Translations under genes and position numbers: made by a program
Notes under the pieces: generated by a model
Told to the model about the DNA's origin: nothing
Seen by the model: only the letters and a program-made list of their open reading frames with translations
Databases searched by the model: none
From: Candidatus Hydrogenedens sp.
Lineage (GTDB): Bacteria > Hydrogenedentota > Hydrogenedentia > Hydrogenedentales > JAEUWI01
Assembly: GCA_016125095.1 (NCBI GenBank)
Contig: WGMK01000018.1
Span: forward strand, 124,001 to 188,000
Reading direction: 5' to 3'
DNA: 64,000 bases
Shown here: one piece after another, positions 43,947 to 52,217 of the stretch
Layout of the letters: every line of letters begins with the position of its first letter
How positions within the stretch are numbered: the stretch's first letter is position 1

Positions 43947-45157
43947 GTCACGTTTCCCACACAGGCGGGCAGTACCGCCATGAACTTGTCGATGTGTTTC
44001 TTCTCGATAATGAGCGGGGGCAGCAGCCGGAGTGTGTTGGGGCCGGCGCCGCCGCAGAGAAAGCCTGCGTCTTGGAGTTCCTGCACAAGTGGCGCCACCT
44101 TACCGGTGAATTCGACGCCCAGCATCAGGCCGAGCGCGCGTACTTCGCGCACGCAGTCGTGCGCCGACGCGAAGGCCCGGAGCTGCTCGGCGAAATAGCT
44201 GCCGGTCTCCCGCACATGCCCCAGCAGTCCTGGCTTCGTCAATTCGCGCATGGTGGCCAGGGCGGCCGCGGCGCTCAGTGGGTTGCCGCCGAAGGTGCAG
44301 CCGTGCGAACCCGGCTCGAAGCCGCTGGAGACTTCCTCGGTGCAGCCCAGCGCGCCAATCGGCACGCCGTTGCCGAGGCCCTTGGCGGTGGTCATGATGT
44401 CCGGCGCAACGCCCTCGTGCTCATGCGCGTACAGGCGGCCCGTGCGGCCGTTGCCGCTCTGCACTTCGTCGAGGATGAGCAGCACGTTATGCTTGTCGCA
44501 CAGGGCGCGCACCGACTTCAGGTAGCCTGGCGCGCCGACATTCACGCCGCCCTCGCCCTGCACGGGTTCGATCAGGATCGCGCCGGTCTCCGGCGTAATG
44601 GCCGCCTCCAGCGCCGCGAGGTCGTTGTAGGGCACATAGGCAAACCCGCCGGGCATGGGCGCGAATCCCGCGTGGTATTTCGGCTGGGCCGTTGCCGTCA
44701 CCGCCGCCAGCGTCCGGCCGTGAAAGCCCTGCTCCGCCGTGACGATGCCCGGCTTCGGCGTGCCCTGCTGGGTCCAATACCGCCGAGCCAGCTTGATGGC
44801 CGCCTCGTTGGCCTCCGCGCCGCTGTTGCAGAAGAACCACCGGTCCGCGAAAGTGTGCTCGCACAGCAGTTCCGCCAGCTCCACCTGCGGCTCGATGTAA
44901 TAGAGGTTCGATACGTGCAGCAGCTTGCCGGCCTGTTCCCGGATGGCCTCCGTCACCGCGGGATGGGCATGGCCCAGACCCGTCACGGCGATGCCCGAAA
45001 AGAAGTCCAGGTACTCGCGGCCCTCGATATCCCAGACCTTGGCCCCCTCGCCGCGGGCGAGCGCCAGCTTGCGCGCGCCGTAGGTGTTCAGGATGCACGC
45101 ATCGTTCCGGTCTTTGAGTTCCGCGGACAGGCTCTTCTGTTCAGTCATCGTCGCCAT
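43940..45157 (-). CDS. argD: Acetylornithine aminotransferase
   Basis: 405 residues, class III PLP-dependent aminotransferase. It converts N-acetylglutamate semialdehyde and glutamate to acetylornithine. The PLP lysine is Lys259 in TTAKGLGNGVPIGA, the cofactor aspartate lies in ILDEVQSGNGRTG, and the substrate region NSGAEANEAAIKLAR is typical. The succinyl-type ornithine aminotransferase is the nearest alternative, but the argF partner and length favour ArgD. An ATG three codons later is also possible; I keep 45157, which has GGAG 11 bases upstream. First gene of argD-argF. The 176 bases upstream contain the FmdB terminator. Confidence 0.95.
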   Translation of the reverse strand: MATMTEQKSLSAELKDRNDACILNTYGARKLALARGEGAKVWDIEGREYLDFFSGIAVTGLGHAHPAVTEAIREQAGKLLHVSNLYYIEPQVELAELLCEHTFADRWFFCNSGAEANEAAIKLARRYWTQQGTPKPGIVTAEQGFHGRTLAAVTATAQPKYHAGFAPMPGGFAYVPYNDLAALEAAITPETGAILIEPVQGEGGVNVGAPGYLKSVRALCDKHNVLLILDEVQSGNGRTGRLYAHEHEGVAPDIMTTAKGLGNGVPIGALGCTEEVSSGFEPGSHGCTFGGNPLSAAAALATMRELTKPGLLGHVRETGSYFAEQLRAFASAHDCVREVRALGLMLGVEFTGKVAPLVQELQDAGFLCGGAGPNTLRLLPPLIIEKKHIDKFMAVLPACVGNVTW

Positions 45158-45270
45158 CGCTGAGGTTTCTCCATGAGGTTGAGGGCCGGGGATACTTCAT
45201 GGCGCTCTATGCGCAGTTCCCCGCCTCCACCCGAATGGGCAAGGGTACACAATCCGGACCCGCCGCTGCC

Positions 45271-45312
45271 AAAACAAAACGGCGGGAAAGGCCGATTCCG
45301 GCTCTTCCCGCC
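45271..45312 (-). terminator. Rho-independent terminator after the FmdB gene
   Basis: On the minus strand an 8-bp stem GGCGGGAA/TTCCCGCC (45305-45312 and 45281-45288) with an inner GGCC-type pairing is followed by GTTTTGTTTT (45271-45280). It begins 22 bases after the FmdB stop. Confidence 0.7.
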
Positions 45313-45333
45313 ATGAATGGTACTGTCGATGGG

Positions 45334-45660
45334 TTAGTTCGTGCTGGCTCCGGCGGCCTTCTTTTTGGATTCGGTCTTCGGCGGATGGCAGCCGCAGCCG
45401 GCGCCGCAACTTTCACCCGAAGACTTGGACTCGCTGGACTTCGCGCCCGATTCCGAGGCGGGCTTGCTGCCCTTCTTGCCCTTGAAATCGGTCTCGTAGA
45501 ATCCGCTGCCCTTGAAGATGATGCCTGCACCTGTGCCAAGATGGCGTTCGACCTTCGGGCTGTCGCACGATTCGCAGCGCAGTTCCGGCGTGGCCGAAAT
45601 CGCATGGAAAACGTCGAACTCATGTCCGCACTTCTTGCATCCGTAGGTATACGTCGGCAC
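45334..45660 (-). CDS. FmdB family zinc-ribbon protein
   Basis: 108 residues starting at a GTG with AAGGAG eight bases upstream. The N-terminal zinc ribbon is Cys8-x2-Cys11 and Cys29-x2-Cys32 (YGCKKCGHEFDVF, LRCESCDSPKVER), the FmdB/CxxC_CxxC_SSSS pattern. After GSGFYETDFK the tail is Ser/Lys/Glu-rich and includes an unusual CGAGCGC cluster (about residues 85-91) that could bind another metal. FmdB proteins are small regulators; the mechanism is not established. A perfect CIRCE element lies about 100 bases upstream in the divergent gap. Confidence 0.88.
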   Translation of the reverse strand: MPTYTYGCKKCGHEFDVFHAISATPELRCESCDSPKVERHLGTGAGIIFKGSGFYETDFKGKKGSKPASESGAKSSESKSSGESCGAGCGCHPPKTESKKKAAGASTN

Positions 45661-45762
45661 GGCTTGGTCTCCTTTCCGGTCCGGCCAGAGGGCCCGACCG
45701 CGCTATCAGCGTTTCCGGCAGCAGGGCGTGGTCTGCAGCCCAATCTGCCGTGCACAATGCTA

Positions 45763-45803
45763 CCACGCTTTAGCACTCTCCGTCAAGGAGTGCTAAAGCG
45801 TGG
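45763..45803. promoter_or_regulatory. CIRCE operator (HrcA-binding inverted repeat)
   Basis: TTAGCACTC (45770-45778), nine bases, GAGTGCTAA (45788-45796) is an exact CIRCE consensus. Pairing extends outward to perfect 16-bp arms (CCACGCTTTAGCACTC and its complement). CIRCE is the binding site of the heat-shock repressor HrcA. It lies in the divergent gap between the FmdB gene (minus) and the DUF4203 gene (plus), 21 bases before the latter's GTG, the usual leader position for CIRCE. No groES, groEL, dnaK or hrcA is adjacent. Confidence 0.85.
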
Positions 45804-45824
45804 GGGCGACGAGGGAGTCCACGC

Positions 45825-46478
45825 GTGAACCCCGCCGATCTCGCTCCCGTGCAACAGGTTGCCGCCGAGGTGAGCAGCGCGCCCGCACTGCAGCTGGCAC
45901 TCCTCGCGTTGGTCGGGGTGCTGTACTGTTTCGTCGGGTACCGCCTGTTCAAGGTGTTGCTCGCCCTGAGCGGATTCGTGCTGGTGGGCGGCGTGACCGG
46001 CATGGTCGCCTCGGTCGGTTTCCCCGACAGCCCGGTCATTCCCATCATCGTCGGCGCGCTGTGCGGGCTGGTCGGCGCGGGCGCGCTGTTGTTTTTGTAC
46101 AAGCTCGGCGTCTTCGTGGTTGGGGCGGCCTTTGGCGGCCTCGTCACCTTTCAGGTGCTGCAGGGCAATCCGCCCGACTGGATGCCCTGGGCCATACTCG
46201 GGGTCGGCCTGGTGACGGGGATCGCGGCCTTGTGGCTCGAGAAACCCATGCTGAGCCTGGCGATGGCCAGTATCGGCGCCTGGCTGATGCTCGCCTCGGT
46301 CACCGTGCTGCTCTTCGGCGGGGGGGATTTCCAACTCGATCCCGAAAGCATCACACCGCTCGCCGCCTGGCCGTTGTTCCTCAGCTGGCTCGTGCTGACG
46401 CTGTTCGGCCTCGCCACGCAGCTCGGCACCTCGCGGAATGAAGTGCATCACCACCACTATTACCGCCCCAAACCTTAG
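45825..46478 (+). CDS. DUF4203 multi-pass membrane protein
   Basis: 217 residues with about six to seven membrane helices, rich in glycine: LALLALVGVLYCFVGYRLF, VLLALSGFVLVGGVTGMVAS, IVGALCGLVGAGALLFLY and so on. The G/A/V-rich repeated pattern fits DUF4203. It ends in a short His-rich tail (VHHHHYY). The start is a GTG with GAGGGAG seven bases upstream, 21 bases behind the CIRCE element, so it may belong to the HrcA regulon. Function unknown. It ends next to the convergent gene at 46479. Confidence 0.8.
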   Translation: MNPADLAPVQQVAAEVSSAPALQLALLALVGVLYCFVGYRLFKVLLALSGFVLVGGVTGMVASVGFPDSPVIPIIVGALCGLVGAGALLFLYKLGVFVVGAAFGGLVTFQVLQGNPPDWMPWAILGVGLVTGIAALWLEKPMLSLAMASIGAWLMLASVTVLLFGGGDFQLDPESITPLAAWPLFLSWLVLTLFGLATQLGTSRNEVHHHHYYRPKP

Positions 46479-47249
46479 TTACCACGGCTGATCCAAGGCC
46501 TGCAGTGCCTCTTCTACGGCCCTCAGGTAGAGGCCGCGCACCTCCACGGGGTCCACATATCCGGGTTCGTAATGCCCGGAAGCCGCCCGCCACGAACGCA
46601 AGGCATATTCCGCGCGTGTGAAGCCGTGCGCCAGATCGGGCCGATACAAATGATCCACCGGCGCCGGGCGTTCGCCCTCAAGATAGAGCAGCACGGCATC
46701 GTCCGAGAGCGCGAGATGCCCGCCGGTCGTCGCGCCAATCCACCGCTGCGCGAAGTCGTCCAGTTGAATCGTGAAATCGGGGTCGAGTTCGAGTGCGCGC
46801 GGCGTACGGCCGGCCCCGGTGAGCGACAACACCACCCGCGGCGTGCCCTTGGCAGCCGTTACCTCGGCCCGGAGCCGCGCTCCCTCGCCCAGCGTAAACG
46901 ACTCCATCATCAGCCGGACGCCCTCCACTACCTGTGCTTCGTCGCCGTTGCAGTAGCGCCGCGCCGTGCCTTCCTCCGCCGCGACCGGCACGTTCATGAA
47001 GGCCTTTTCCCGCAGGCCCTGCACGGGGTCGTACATGGCCGACTCAGGTTCGCGGAACAACGTGATGACCCGCAGCCCGCGGCGTGCCAGCAACCAGGCA
47101 TCGCGCAAGGCGAGATCGGCTTCGCCGAGCGCGTCTTCCAGCACGCCGCCCTCCTTTTCCACGAGCGCGCCCGCGCCGACAATCGCCTCCCGGCATTGTC
47201 CGCGCACCTTCTCCGCAAGTCTTTCCGCCGCTTCGACTACCGATGCCAT
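46479..47249 (-). CDS. Hypothetical cytoplasmic protein
   Basis: 256 residues from an ATG with AAGGGAG upstream; a start six codons earlier lacks such a signal. It is soluble and charged, with no signal, membrane helix or cofactor motif I can name. An N-terminal amphipathic region (VVEAAERLAEKVRGQCREAI) is followed by mixed alpha/beta segments (ARRGLRVITLFREPESAMYD) and a C-terminal part with FAQRWIGATTGGHLALSDDA. It is convergent with the DUF4203 gene. Not recognised. Confidence 0.55.
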   Translation of the reverse strand: MASVVEAAERLAEKVRGQCREAIVGAGALVEKEGGVLEDALGEADLALRDAWLLARRGLRVITLFREPESAMYDPVQGLREKAFMNVPVAAEEGTARRYCNGDEAQVVEGVRLMMESFTLGEGARLRAEVTAAKGTPRVVLSLTGAGRTPRALELDPDFTIQLDDFAQRWIGATTGGHLALSDDAVLLYLEGERPAPVDHLYRPDLAHGFTRAEYALRSWRAASGHYEPGYVDPVEVRGLYLRAVEEALQALDQPW

Positions 47250-47391
47250 GATGTCTCCCTTAAACATCCCGTGTTCCTATAACGAGCGTTCATCATACCT
47301 GCATTCCAAGGTCGTCCTTGCAAGTTTTTAGAACCTCTGTTAGAGTGATAGGGTATTTATGGCGCATTCAGAACCATGCAAAGGGGGAGTC

Positions 47392-49485
47392 ATGCTGAAC
47401 CTATCGCGTCGTGTTTTCCTTGCCGCAGGCCTCGTGCTGCTTTCAGCCCATGCCTGGGCAGAGTCGCCTGAGCCGAAGCAGAACGGCGTCATTAACGTCT
47501 GCGACTTTTTCGACAACATCGAGTTCCTGAGTTTCCTGGGGGACCTCGAGGCGATCGATTTCATCGACATCAACGGCGACTTCACCGTGCGCGCCGGCGC
47601 CGTGATTCCGACCGGTAATGGCGTGCCCGACGCGGCCAATGAACTCGGCCTACTCGAGCGCATTCTGAACGATCCCAACTTCGACAACGGCGTGCTCAAC
47701 CATCAGCAGGTTAAAGACGCCTGGGACAAGAACCTGGAGCAGATGCGGACGCGGCAATTCGGCCGGCTCCTCAGCGGCCTGCTCGACAACGCGGTGCCGG
47801 GCCTTGTCGAACTCTTGACCGCCTACGTCACGCTGGGCGACGGCTTTTACAACCCCGAGAACGCGCTGCGCGGCGAGGGCACGGGTTCGTTCGGCCTCGT
47901 TGCGGCCATCTTCGCGCAGGTGGAGCAAGTGCTCCGCGCGCTTCCCGGCGTGCCCGCGCAGATTCTGCTGGCCGATGGCACCCTCGATCCGCAGGACTTC
48001 ACGCTGCTGACCGACCTGGTAGCCATTGACACGGCCGACGCCGACGGCGATGGGCTGAGCAATTTCGACGAGTTCGAGGTTTTCGGCGGAGAAACCTGCG
48101 CGACCAAGGGCAACAGTATCGCGTACGCGCTCGCCGCGCTCTCTCCCGATGTCGACGGCGACGGCATGAGTGATGCCTATGAAGCGCGGTTCGCCGCCGT
48201 GGACGGCGCGCCCGGGCTGCTGCCCGCAGTGCCGGATGGCGACGGCAATCTCGACGAGGACCTGCTCACCAACCTTGAGGAATACTTGCGCGACTCCGAC
48301 CCGCTCGATTTGGACGATCCGGAAATCACGCGCTTTGTGTCCTCCAGCGGTTCAGGGCAGCCCTTCCCGGACGGCGGCACACGCGACAATCCGTGGAGCA
48401 TCAACTTCGGCATCAGCCAGGCGCCGCAGAACCCCGCGCCCGGAGCCAAGCCGACCCGCCTGAACCTCGGGCCCGGCGTATACGAGGGCGACATCGAGAT
48501 GACCCCCGGCATGATTATCTCGTCGCTGACTACTGCAGGCGCCAAGGGCGGCGATGCCGTGCTGCTCGGTCGAGTCACCGGCGCTCCCCGCGCAAAGCTG
48601 CAATCGATAACGGTTGAGGCGCCGGAGGATGACGCCGTACTGCTCACGATAAACAACGTCGCGATGGATGTGGTCAATGTGACGTTCCGCGGCACGGCCG
48701 CGCGGCTGGCCACCGGGATCCGGCTGAACGGCCTCAATGCCGCAGAAACGATTATCGATGGCTGCGACTTCGAGAGTCTTGCCACCGGTATCGATGTGCT
48801 CGACGGCGTGCCGAAGCTTCGCCGCTCGGTATTCTCGAACCACGCCCAACGAGATACCATCATCCGCAGCAGCACGCTCACCAACGATGTCGGCGTCGGC
48901 TTCGGTACGTCCTCCAGTTCCGATGTCGGCTTCAACCTGTTCCGCGATACGCAGACCTTGGCCATCGTTAATCAGCGTACGCAGACCTTGCCTGCGGAAC
49001 AGAACGAATGGGACACGGAGAACGCGACCATCATCAGCAGCCGCGTGCAGGGTCAGGCCGATACGTCCCCCTTCCTCCTTCAGGGGCAGGCGGCATTCAG
49101 CGGTTCGCTCGTGGTAACGGTTCAGGATGCCCGCACCGGAACGCCGATTAACAATGCCAGCGTGAACTCGAACACGGGCGGCGGCAATATCGATCCCGCA
49201 TCGCCGAACGTCCAGCCTGGAAACTACGTCTTTGCCGTGCTTGCGGCAGGGCCGGCCACCGTTACGGTAGACGCAGGCGATGCCTACGCCAAGAGAATTG
49301 TACCGGTCATCCTGAGCTCGAACGCCATCAACACGCTCTTCGTGGCCATGGCCGAGCCCAAGGCCGCGCCGCCTCAGGACGGCTGCTGTGGCCAGACCAA
49401 TGGCAAGGGCGCCAGCGGGGCCGATTTCGGCGTGGCGGGCCTCGCCATGCTGCTGATGGCCGGAGCCGGACGCCGCCGCCGCTGA
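47392..49485 (+). CDS. Secreted beta-helix protein with Ca-type repeats and C-terminal sorting tail
   Basis: 697 residues. Signal peptide MLNLSRRVFLAAGLVLLSAHAWA. Residues about 200-300 carry thrombospondin-type-3/dockerin-like Ca loops (DADGDGLSNFDEF, DVDGDGMSDAYE, PDGDGNLDEDLLTNLEEY). Residues 330-560 form a right-handed parallel beta-helix (INNVAMDVVNVTFRG, INGCDFESLATGIDV-like turns, NTIRSSTLTNDVGVGF), usual for polysaccharide-binding or degrading proteins. The C-terminus has CCGQ, then a Gly/Ala/Leu hydrophobic stretch (GVAGLAMLLMAGAG) and RRRR, a sorting-signal layout. GGGGGAG precedes the ATG. Probably displayed on the cell surface; substrate unknown. Confidence 0.82.
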   Translation: MLNLSRRVFLAAGLVLLSAHAWAESPEPKQNGVINVCDFFDNIEFLSFLGDLEAIDFIDINGDFTVRAGAVIPTGNGVPDAANELGLLERILNDPNFDNGVLNHQQVKDAWDKNLEQMRTRQFGRLLSGLLDNAVPGLVELLTAYVTLGDGFYNPENALRGEGTGSFGLVAAIFAQVEQVLRALPGVPAQILLADGTLDPQDFTLLTDLVAIDTADADGDGLSNFDEFEVFGGETCATKGNSIAYALAALSPDVDGDGMSDAYEARFAAVDGAPGLLPAVPDGDGNLDEDLLTNLEEYLRDSDPLDLDDPEITRFVSSSGSGQPFPDGGTRDNPWSINFGISQAPQNPAPGAKPTRLNLGPGVYEGDIEMTPGMIISSLTTAGAKGGDAVLLGRVTGAPRAKLQSITVEAPEDDAVLLTINNVAMDVVNVTFRGTAARLATGIRLNGLNAAETIIDGCDFESLATGIDVLDGVPKLRRSVFSNHAQRDTIIRSSTLTNDVGVGFGTSSSSDVGFNLFRDTQTLAIVNQRTQTLPAEQNEWDTENATIISSRVQGQADTSPFLLQGQAAFSGSLVVTVQDARTGTPINNASVNSNTGGGNIDPASPNVQPGNYVFAVLAAGPATVTVDAGDAYAKRIVPVILSSNAINTLFVAMAEPKAAPPQDGCCGQTNGKGASGADFGVAGLAMLLMAGAGRRRR

Positions 49486-49509
49486 TCGTCGCGATAGGTA
49501 TCACGTAAC

Positions 49510-49539
49510 GCGCGGCGCGGTCTCCGGACCGCGCCGCGC
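49510..49539 (+). terminator. Strong hairpin after the beta-helix gene
   Basis: Perfect 13-bp arms GCGCGGCGCGGTC (49510-49522) and GACCGCGCCGCGC (49527-49539) with a four-base loop, followed by TTCGTTTCC. It starts 25 bases after the stop. Confidence 0.65.
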
Positions 49540-49562
49540 TTCGTTTCCGCCGCCGCGATGCA

Positions 49563-49591
49563 TTGCAACCCGCCAGTTGCTCGGCTATGAT
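49563..49591 (+). promoter_or_regulatory. Sigma-70 promoter for pilT
   Basis: TTGCAA (49563-49568), a 17-base spacer and TATGAT (49586-49591). The pilT ATG is 50 bases downstream. Together with the terminator just upstream this makes pilT its own transcription unit. Confidence 0.6.
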
Positions 49592-49641
49592 GTCGCGGCG
49601 AAGGGCGTGGATTCGGCGCCCGCAGGAGGGAGTTGCCGCTC

Positions 49642-50691
49642 ATGAAAATCCACGATCTGTTCGACCTAGTAGCGCAGGAAAAGGCCTCCGATTTGCTGAT
49701 CAGCGCCGGTGCCCCGCCGATTCTGCGCATCAACGGCCAGCTGTTCCGTAGCCGTACCGACGCCCTGACGCCCGAGGACACCGAACGGCTCATCTTCGAC
49801 TTCCTCGACGACGCCCAAAAGGCGCGCTTCGAGCGCGACAAGGAGCTGGATTTCAGTCTCGCGGTGGGGCGCAAGCACCGCTTCCGCGTGAACGTGTACC
49901 TGCAGAAGGGCGCCGTCACCGCCGCCCTCCGCCCGATCCCGGAAAAGATTCCCATGCTCGAAGATCTCGGCCTGCCCGCCGGGGCGGTCGAAATGACCAA
50001 GAAGAAGCAAGGGCTCGTGCTCGTGACCGGCCCCACTGGCCACGGCAAGACCACCACGCTCGCCGCGCTCATCGACCGTGTGAACAACGAGCGCGCCTGC
50101 CACATCGTGACCGTGGAAGACCCCATCGAATACGTGCATTCGCACAAGCGCAGCATCGTCGATCAGCGCGAAGTGGGGGGCGACACCCACGCCTTCAAGA
50201 ACGCGCTCAAGTACGTGCTGCGTCAGGATCCCGACGTAATCCTCGTGGGCGAAATGCGCGACCTCGAGACCATCCAGGCCGCGCTTACGGCGGCCGAAAC
50301 GGGTCACCTCGTCTTCGCCACGCTGCATACCAACGACGCCATCCAGACGGTGGACCGCATCATCGACGTGTTCCCCGGCGACCAGCAACAGCAGATCCGC
50401 TTCCAGTTGTCCATGACCCTGCTGGCCATCGTCGCCCAACGTCTGCTGCCTCGGGCCGACGAGCCCGGCCGCGTGCTCGCCGCCGAGTTCCTGCTCAACA
50501 ACATCGCCATCGCCAACCTCATCCGCGACGGCAAGACGCATCAGGTCTACAGCGTCATCGAGACCAGCCATAAAGAAGGCATGCTTACCATGGACCGCTC
50601 CGTGAAGGCGCTCTTCAAGGCCGGCAAGATCTCCGAAGAAGACGCCCTCGCCCACATGCGCAACCCGAAAGATCTTAAAGACGGTAAGTAG
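49642..50691 (+). CDS. pilT: PilT-type twitching motility ATPase
   Basis: 349 residues, a secretion-type hexameric ATPase that retracts type IV pili. Walker A is GPTGHGKT (130-137), the Asp box is in VEDPIEYVH, Walker B is DVILVGEMRDLETI, and the His box is GHLVFATLHTNDA. The AI-IANLIRDGKTHQVYSVIET region matches the PilT C-terminal signature better than PilB, and length agrees (E. coli/Pseudomonas PilT about 345). No pilB, pilC or pilin genes lie in this window. The ATG at 49642 has GGAGGGAG upstream. The TGGGACC repeat block B lies 22 bases after the stop. Confidence 0.92.
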   Translation: MKIHDLFDLVAQEKASDLLISAGAPPILRINGQLFRSRTDALTPEDTERLIFDFLDDAQKARFERDKELDFSLAVGRKHRFRVNVYLQKGAVTAALRPIPEKIPMLEDLGLPAGAVEMTKKKQGLVLVTGPTGHGKTTTLAALIDRVNNERACHIVTVEDPIEYVHSHKRSIVDQREVGGDTHAFKNALKYVLRQDPDVILVGEMRDLETIQAALTAAETGHLVFATLHTNDAIQTVDRIIDVFPGDQQQQIRFQLSMTLLAIVAQRLLPRADEPGRVLAAEFLLNNIAIANLIRDGKTHQVYSVIETSHKEGMLTMDRSVKALFKAGKISEEDALAHMRNPKDLKDGK

Positions 50692-50713
50692 CCGCAACAT
50701 AAGACGATGACTT

Positions 50714-50774
50714 GATGGGACTTATGGGACCGAGGGGACCTATAGGTCCCATTGGTCTTATAGGTCCTATGGGG
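50714..50774. repeat. TGGGACC-family intergenic repeat block B
   Basis: GATGGGACTTATGGGACC leads into a perfect 16-bp palindrome GGGACCTATAGGTCCC (50735-50750) and inverted units ATTGGTCTTATAGGTCCTAT. The same TGGGACC/GGTCCCA units occur in block A (19241-19320). The block sits between pilT and the PilZ-psp operon; a short frame across it encodes only MGLMGPRGPIGPIG-type sequence. Confidence 0.8.
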
Positions 50775-50802
50775 TGTCTAGCGAAACCTGTGGTGGCTTT
50801 TC

Positions 50803-50839
50803 TGGCCATTGTGTCGGTCATAAAGACCAAATATGGCCA
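50803..50839 (+). promoter_or_regulatory. Candidate enhancer (upstream activator) inverted repeat
   Basis: Outer arms TGGCCAT (50803-50809) and ATGGCCA (50833-50839) enclose inner arms GGTC/GACC (50816-50819, 50825-50828) around ATAAA. The site lies about 113-149 bases before the start predicted from the sigma-54 promoter at 50926, a normal distance for an enhancer-binding protein such as PspF. Otherwise the 303-base gap 50692-50994 holds only repeat block B and the promoter. Confidence 0.45.
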
Positions 50840-50925
50840 TAACAACCTAAACATGATTGGCGCTGCTTTCCCCCGGGAAGTCCTAAATCAATTTGGTGTA
50901 AGCACTTAGCCTTCTTTCAACCAAA

Positions 50926-50941
50926 TGGCATGCTCGTTGCT
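50926..50941 (+). promoter_or_regulatory. Sigma-54 promoter of the PilZ-psp operon
   Basis: TGGCATGCTCGTTGCT fits the -24/-12 consensus TGGCACG-N4-TTGC with a single change (T for C in the -24 half); GG and GC spacing is exact. Transcription would start near 50952, 43 bases before the PilZ gene ATG. The psp operons of enterobacteria use sigma-54, which supports the call. Confidence 0.7.
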
Positions 50942-50994
50942 CTAAGGGTTGTGCGCGCTGCGGGAGCGGCGCCGAGAACCTGGGAGTAAGGATC

Positions 50995-51450
50995 ATGGGA
51001 CTCAAGAGCAGCCAGAATCGCGAAATGCGAAACGCCCTCCGGGGAGCGCTTCAATACACCTGCGCCGGGCCGGACGACGAGGGCACGGCGCGCTGGCTGA
51101 ATGTAAGCCGCACGGGCGCCGCTATCTCGATGGGGCGCTACCTGCGCCCCGGCCGCGAAATCACGCTCGTGTTCGACTCGCCGCTGGCCTACTCGCACCC
51201 GCACGAAGTGCGGGCCCGCATCATCTGGTGCCGGCCTGCGGGGGGCGGCATCGAGTTCACCGCCGGGCTGGAAATCTACCGGGACACCCCGGAGATGGCG
51301 CTCGACTTCGCAGCTCTGGGCTATGCGGCCCGCCGTCAATCGAATAATGCAACGGGCGCGCCGGTAACTCAACCGGTGTGGCCGGGCTTCACGCACGGAG
51401 AAGGAACCCGTCAACCCACCGTCCTGACGCATTGCGCGCAGGCGGTCTAA
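50995..51450 (+). CDS. PilZ-like domain protein
   Basis: 151 residues. The PilZ pattern is an early basic stretch (NREMRNALRGALQY) followed by LNVSRTGAAISMGRYLRPGR, then VRARIIWCRPAGGGIEFTAGLE. PilZ domains bind cyclic di-GMP through RxxxR and (D/N)xSxxG; here the second motif is NVSRTG and the first is imperfect, so ligand binding is uncertain. The C-terminal 35 residues look disordered. GGAGTAAGG precedes the ATG. It is the first gene after the sigma-54 promoter and lies 13 bases before pspA, so it belongs to the stress operon. Confidence 0.78.
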   Translation: MGLKSSQNREMRNALRGALQYTCAGPDDEGTARWLNVSRTGAAISMGRYLRPGREITLVFDSPLAYSHPHEVRARIIWCRPAGGGIEFTAGLEIYRDTPEMALDFAALGYAARRQSNNATGAPVTQPVWPGFTHGEGTRQPTVLTHCAQAV

Positions 51451-51463
51451 GGAGAAGGTAATC

Positions 51464-52150
51464 ATGGGCATTTTCACACGGGTGCGCGACATCATCAGCG
51501 CAAACATCAATTCAATGCTGGACAAGGCCGAGGACCCGGAGAAGCTGGTGAAGCTGATGATCCGGGAAATGGAAGACACGCTGATCGAGGTGAAGGCGAA
51601 CTGCGCCAGCTCGATGGCGACGAAGAAGAAGATCCAGCGCGAGATCGAGTCGATGCTCGAGCACGCCAAGACCTGGGACGCGAAGGCGCAGCTGGCCGTG
51701 AACAAGGGCCGCGAAGACCTGGCCCGCGAGGCGCTGCAGGAAAAACGCCGCTTCGTCGAGCGCTCGGAGTCGCTCGAGGAGGAACTCGAGCAGGCCAAGC
51801 AGCTGGTGACGCAGTACCAGAGCGACATCATGCAGCTGGAGGACAAGCTGGGCGCAGCGCGCGAGAAGCAGCGCATGCTGGTGCAGCGCCACCGCCACGC
51901 GCAGAACAAGATCCGCACCGAGGAGCACATCCGCCGGTTCGACGTGGCGGAGTCGATGCAGCGCTTCGACAGCTTCCAGGAACGCATCGACCGCATGGAG
52001 GCCGAGGCGAACCTGGTGAACTACGGCCGCAAGCCCTCGCTGCACGAGGAGTTCGCGGCGCTGGAGACGGACGACGAGATCGAGCGCGAGCTGGCCGAAA
52101 TGAAGGCCCGCAGCGGCGGCCACGCGTCCGAGTCCGCCCAGCAGCACTAA
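51464..52150 (+). CDS. pspA: Phage shock protein A (PspA/IM30 family)
   Basis: 228 residues, nearly all helical coiled coil. It starts MGIFTRVRDIISANINSMLD and continues LDKAEDPEKLVKLMIREMED, the family's hallmark, and keeps the KVKANCAS-like helix and long heptad region to residue 190. PspA/Vipp1 proteins form ESCRT-III-like polymers that protect a damaged inner membrane, and in enterobacteria also bind PspF. GGAGAAGG precedes the ATG. It sits second in the operon and upstream of two PspB-PspC-like pairs. Confidence 0.95.
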   Translation: MGIFTRVRDIISANINSMLDKAEDPEKLVKLMIREMEDTLIEVKANCASSMATKKKIQREIESMLEHAKTWDAKAQLAVNKGREDLAREALQEKRRFVERSESLEEELEQAKQLVTQYQSDIMQLEDKLGAAREKQRMLVQRHRHAQNKIRTEEHIRRFDVAESMQRFDSFQERIDRMEAEANLVNYGRKPSLHEEFAALETDDEIERELAEMKARSGGHASESAQQH

Positions 52151-52217
52151 CCCCTTGCCGATTGCCGGGGCCGCCGGTGCGCGGCGGCCCTTCCCCTGAA
52201 ACAGGAGTTGCCGGAAC

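Noticed and set aside
50712..50909. Open frame beginning MMGLMGPRGPIGPIG
   Set aside because: Again a by-product of the intergenic repeat block, between pilT and the sigma-54 promoter.
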